Below are positions 60,766 to 64,000 of a stretch of DNA of 64,000 nucleotides, one piece after another. Source of the DNA: Lasioglossum baleicum (Eukaryota > Arthropoda > Insecta > Hymenoptera > Halictidae). The DNA lies in contig NC_134943.1 of NCBI RefSeq assembly GCF_051020765.1, positions 4,278,001-4,342,000 of the forward strand, written 5' to 3'. The notes beneath the pieces are model-generated. The model was not told the origin of the DNA and ran no database searches. It worked only from the letters and a program-made list of their open reading frames with translations. The position numbers were made by a program, and so were the translations under genes. Every line of letters begins with the position of its first letter. Positions within the stretch are counted from its first letter, which is position 1.

Positions 60766-63700
60766 CTGCAAAGGAAAAGTGTCCGGCAAACAAGCCGAAT
60801 CCTGCCGGGGGTGAAACGTGCGATCAGACAAATTAAGAGAAAGTCATCTTAACCGAGAGAGCCGGGGTGCAGATGAGCAGAACAAGCAGCCGCAACGGTA
60901 ATCCGCAAGCGGCCGAGAGAAAAGTTAATTAAAAGTAAACGTCCGGAAGTCGGCGAAGTTTCAGCTCGATAATCTAGGGGTGGGGGTGAGAGAGAGGGAG
61001 CAAAGTGTATAAGTATGCAGGAAGAACACCGTCGAAAGGTGTCGCACCGGAATTTTGCGGTCGTTCGAACCTCGGCTTGCTGCGCAATTGAAAAATGTCC
61101 GGGGGATAATTGACGCGAGCAGATGTTACAGAAACGTTAGTGTCGAAGGGACGACGTAAAGTCTGATCTCGTAAAAATGGCACGTGGCAAGAAGGCGCAT
61201 GGAATAGAGAGAGAGAGAGAGAGGGGAGGTATTATTCTCAATTTATCTCGCGCCCACTTAGCTTCGTCTACTTCGTGGCATTGGTTCTCAAAGGAATAGT
61301 CGTGCCAGCTGGCCCGGATCGATACTCGGTGGAACGTATCTCAGGTTTTTGCCGGCCACTGTTCTTCCCCGTCGTCTCACGTCTCGCGATATTTCACGGG
61401 CTCGTTGCTGTTATGTCTACCGAAATTTTTGAAATTTCATTTCTGCCCGGTAATGAAACAGACGTCTGTCCAACACGCGCACGGTTCAACAACGCCGCTC
61501 CAACAATTTTATCTTCCTCCGCTATTCTTATCAAGCTATCCGCGAAATACTTGACATTTTTCTTTTGCACGACGCCGAGTGCTGCAATATTACGGGAAAT
61601 ATTTGGACTCCGTTAGATCGTGTAACAAACGCTGAAAATATTAGGTTGTCTCAAAAGTTCGTTTTCAAAGTTCTTTTCTGAGAATCTGAATGGCCTTTTG
61701 TAATTTAATTTTCCTTTCCTTTTTCTGTAAAGATTACATCCACCTCTTCGACTATAAGCGAGTACATTGACAAATAATGGTACATGTTTCTTCATCATTC
61801 TAACGAATAAAATGCAATCTTGAATTTTGTCTGTCAATTTGTGTTAGCTCCGCTCCCTATTGCCCTGCAACAAGACGTGTTCGGCAACAGGTGGCAGAAA
61901 ATTTGATAGGTAATTCTTCTCTCCCAGCGAAATGAGACGAAAATATAAACAGCTAAATTTCTTTCGAACCCTTGCTTTTCCATAAATATTTATCAGCTTT
62001 TAATTAGTTCACTAGTTTCCACAAGTTTTCATTAGTTTAATTTTTCACAAGTTCAAAAAAATTCTTTCCTCTTTTAATTATCTTCTTAAGCTGAAACTAA
62101 TACACTGATGTCATTAAATATTTTTAATACGTCCACTGTTTTAAATTGTACCTACTTATTTTTCTTATAAATGCATATAAAATCCGCAGTCTACGGATTA
62201 CATTGATTTCCACGAGCATCAGATGCTCCTTCTCGTAAACAAAGTTGAATCAATAGCAGCTGAAATGTATATAAATTCCAGTAAAATAAAGTTAACAATT
62301 CCCGCGTGTTTAATATACGGTTCGGAAGAGCTTTGGAAACGCGCTGACAATCGCGGTCGACATTGAAGCCGTAAATAGAGGACAGCCGGGGATATATCCG
62401 CTGAAGAGGTTAATTCTCTCGCGAATGTCCCATCAGAGTATCCTTTTTAGCGTTCACCGGAGTGTTTCAACCATTCAAAGTCACCTGGGTTGCAATAACG
62501 CGGCCATAAATCGACCAGCCGGAATAGAGCGGAGGAAGCAGACAATGGCGGTGCGCGAAGATCTGCCCTTTAAACGAGTGCTAAAAAGGCCAAAAACTGT
62601 GTGTGGTGGAAAAATCTCCTGTAAAATTTATGATATCGCCCCGGACCCATTGGATTGTTTTCGCGAAGTGCGCGCCACCCGAGCCACTTCCGGATTACAG
62701 AGAGGGGATTTCGCGCTCAACTATTTGGACGATCGCGGCGGAAGGAATTGTCCGGTGGGGAAAAAAATTAAAAAAAAACTATCAAGGGACAGGTTATTTG
62801 TTACGTAAACAATGGGTGCCACTCTCAATCTCGATCGCGTACCCTCTCTTTTATTTACGAACGATGCCGAGCGTCGGTTGAACGTTTCCTCGACCGGCAG
62901 AGGGCGTAACCGGCGAGAACGAATTCAGAAGCGTCGCCATTTCTTTATGAATCTCGGTCCGCGACGCGACGCGTTTCGTTTGATGAATTTCACGGCTAGC
63001 AGCGCAAGCAGAGCGAGCATCAATCTAGGAGCAGGTGGTCAAACTATCCGCCAAACAGGTCACCCAGGAATTTATACATCCGTCGGTATTGTTTTATCTT
63101 CTATTGGTCGGGATTTGCGCGCGACGCTCAGCGACCTGAATGCTATCTTTTTTTTTTTATTCGTACCGGACGCCAGGTATTTATTCATGAATCCGAAATG
63201 ACACTGTAGCCGCGACGTTTCCGTTTCATGCGATTGGTTCCCCAATCCAGCGAAAGTTACATAGACGGAGCCTCGTGATTTACACACTTCTGTGCTACGC
63301 GCGTGTTCGTTTCTCGCGGCGTTACGCGTGTGTGTGTTTTTTTGTTGGTTCGATGCAAATTTAACGCGCATTTGAATTGCAACGAGCGAAAGGTAAATTT
63401 AAGAGACAAAAATTGGCATGTTCCGTAATATTTAACGCGGTCAATCGCAAACGGGTACTTATTTAACGTTCCCGTATTTGTTTTCAAACAACCGGCTGAT
63501 AAATTGTTTGAAGACAGTGCCGAATGAAGGATGCGGTTCATACAAAAATACTGGAAATCCGTGGCGTAGCATCCGTTCTCGGGTTACGAGCATTTTCGAT
63601 TCGCCGGGGAAAAGAGGATTGTTTTCAACCAGATGTTTGAGGCAGTTTGAACGTGTTTTTGACATCAAAACTTGTGACATTGCCAGAACTGATGGCTATA

Positions 63701-64000
63701 TAAATACGTACAAATAAGAAGAAAAAATAGTGTCATGTATTTCCATCTTTCAAAATTAATCCAGCACAATAAATTCTTCCCTTAACAAGAAGATCATAAT
63801 GCAAACAGTGTTTCCCATCATTTTCGTGCAGTACTTGCTTTCAAATAATACACTCGTTTCCCGTTCAATTCAATATTTGCTTTCGAAAGCCGAAAGCCCG
63901 GACGGGGCATTCGCTTCGGTTATCCAACAGCCTGCGGCGTCTATTATTTTTAAATAGAAAAGCGCGGAAACATGTTGCGAATTCAAACGCCGTCACCAGT
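60766..64000. other. Non-coding; GC-richer 60800-61620 and 62300-63480
   Basis: Several overlapping frames of 90-130 codons occur on both strands (for example 62425-63201, plus, and 63072-63541, minus). None shows a recognisable domain. Upstream exons of the possible terminal exon at 60622-60765 would have to lie here, but none could be picked out. Confidence 0.5.

Overview
This window is AT-rich, gene-poor animal DNA. The best guess is an insect, possibly a hymenopteran such as an ant. The reasons are one clear CUB-domain exon with eukaryotic splice sites, many short inverted-repeat DNA transposons of the Tc1/mariner and hAT types, and GC-richer islands in AT-rich surroundings. No operons, ribosome binding sites, CRISPR arrays, rRNA or convincing tRNA were seen. 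Most open frames in the window are chance frames, often open on both strands of the GC-richer islands.

Coding content is small. (1) 45158-45338, minus: one internal exon encoding most of a CUB-domain N-terminal half, with clean splice sites. It is the only confident host exon. Its neighbours are not visible, so it probably sits inside very long introns of a minus-strand secreted or membrane receptor-type gene. (2) 39588-40170, plus: a candidate small two-exon gene of 120 residues, phase-compatible across a 220-bp intron, with a stop and an AATAAA that ends just before a transposon. (3) 4503-4704, minus: a possible exon rich in Cys and Asn-glycosylation sites. (4) 60622-60765, minus: a possible terminal exon. 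Items 2 to 4 rest on splice signals and composition only.

Mobile DNA dominates what can be recognised. There is a decayed Tc1-like element with a recognisable but dead transposase (27420-28745); three non-autonomous hAT elements with 8-bp target duplications (24888-25209, 36901-37606, 51663-52197); two members of a CACTGTCC-ended family flanked by TTA (1357-2251 and 12896-14213); TA-flanked MITEs at 16177-16914, 40280-40970, 42140-42483, 48193-48274 and 53125-53488; and further foldback elements at 8582-9003 and 57792-58411. A hairpin-headed repeat present at 13229-14157 and 24439-25712 has its loop in opposite orientation in the two copies, and the second copy carries one of the hAT insertions.

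The remainder is intron or intergenic sequence: AT-rich stretches alternating with GC-richer islands (for example 9640-10300, 15280-16100, 29040-30120, 31550-32360, 35700-36690, 55440-56380, 62340-63200). The islands are candidates for conserved non-coding sequence but contain no recognised gene. No new multi-gene system was found. The most interesting items are the hairpin loop inversion, the 0.5-kb palindrome at 53055-53558, the small candidate gene and the hAT insertion beside a diverged local duplication near 36.7-37.9 kb.
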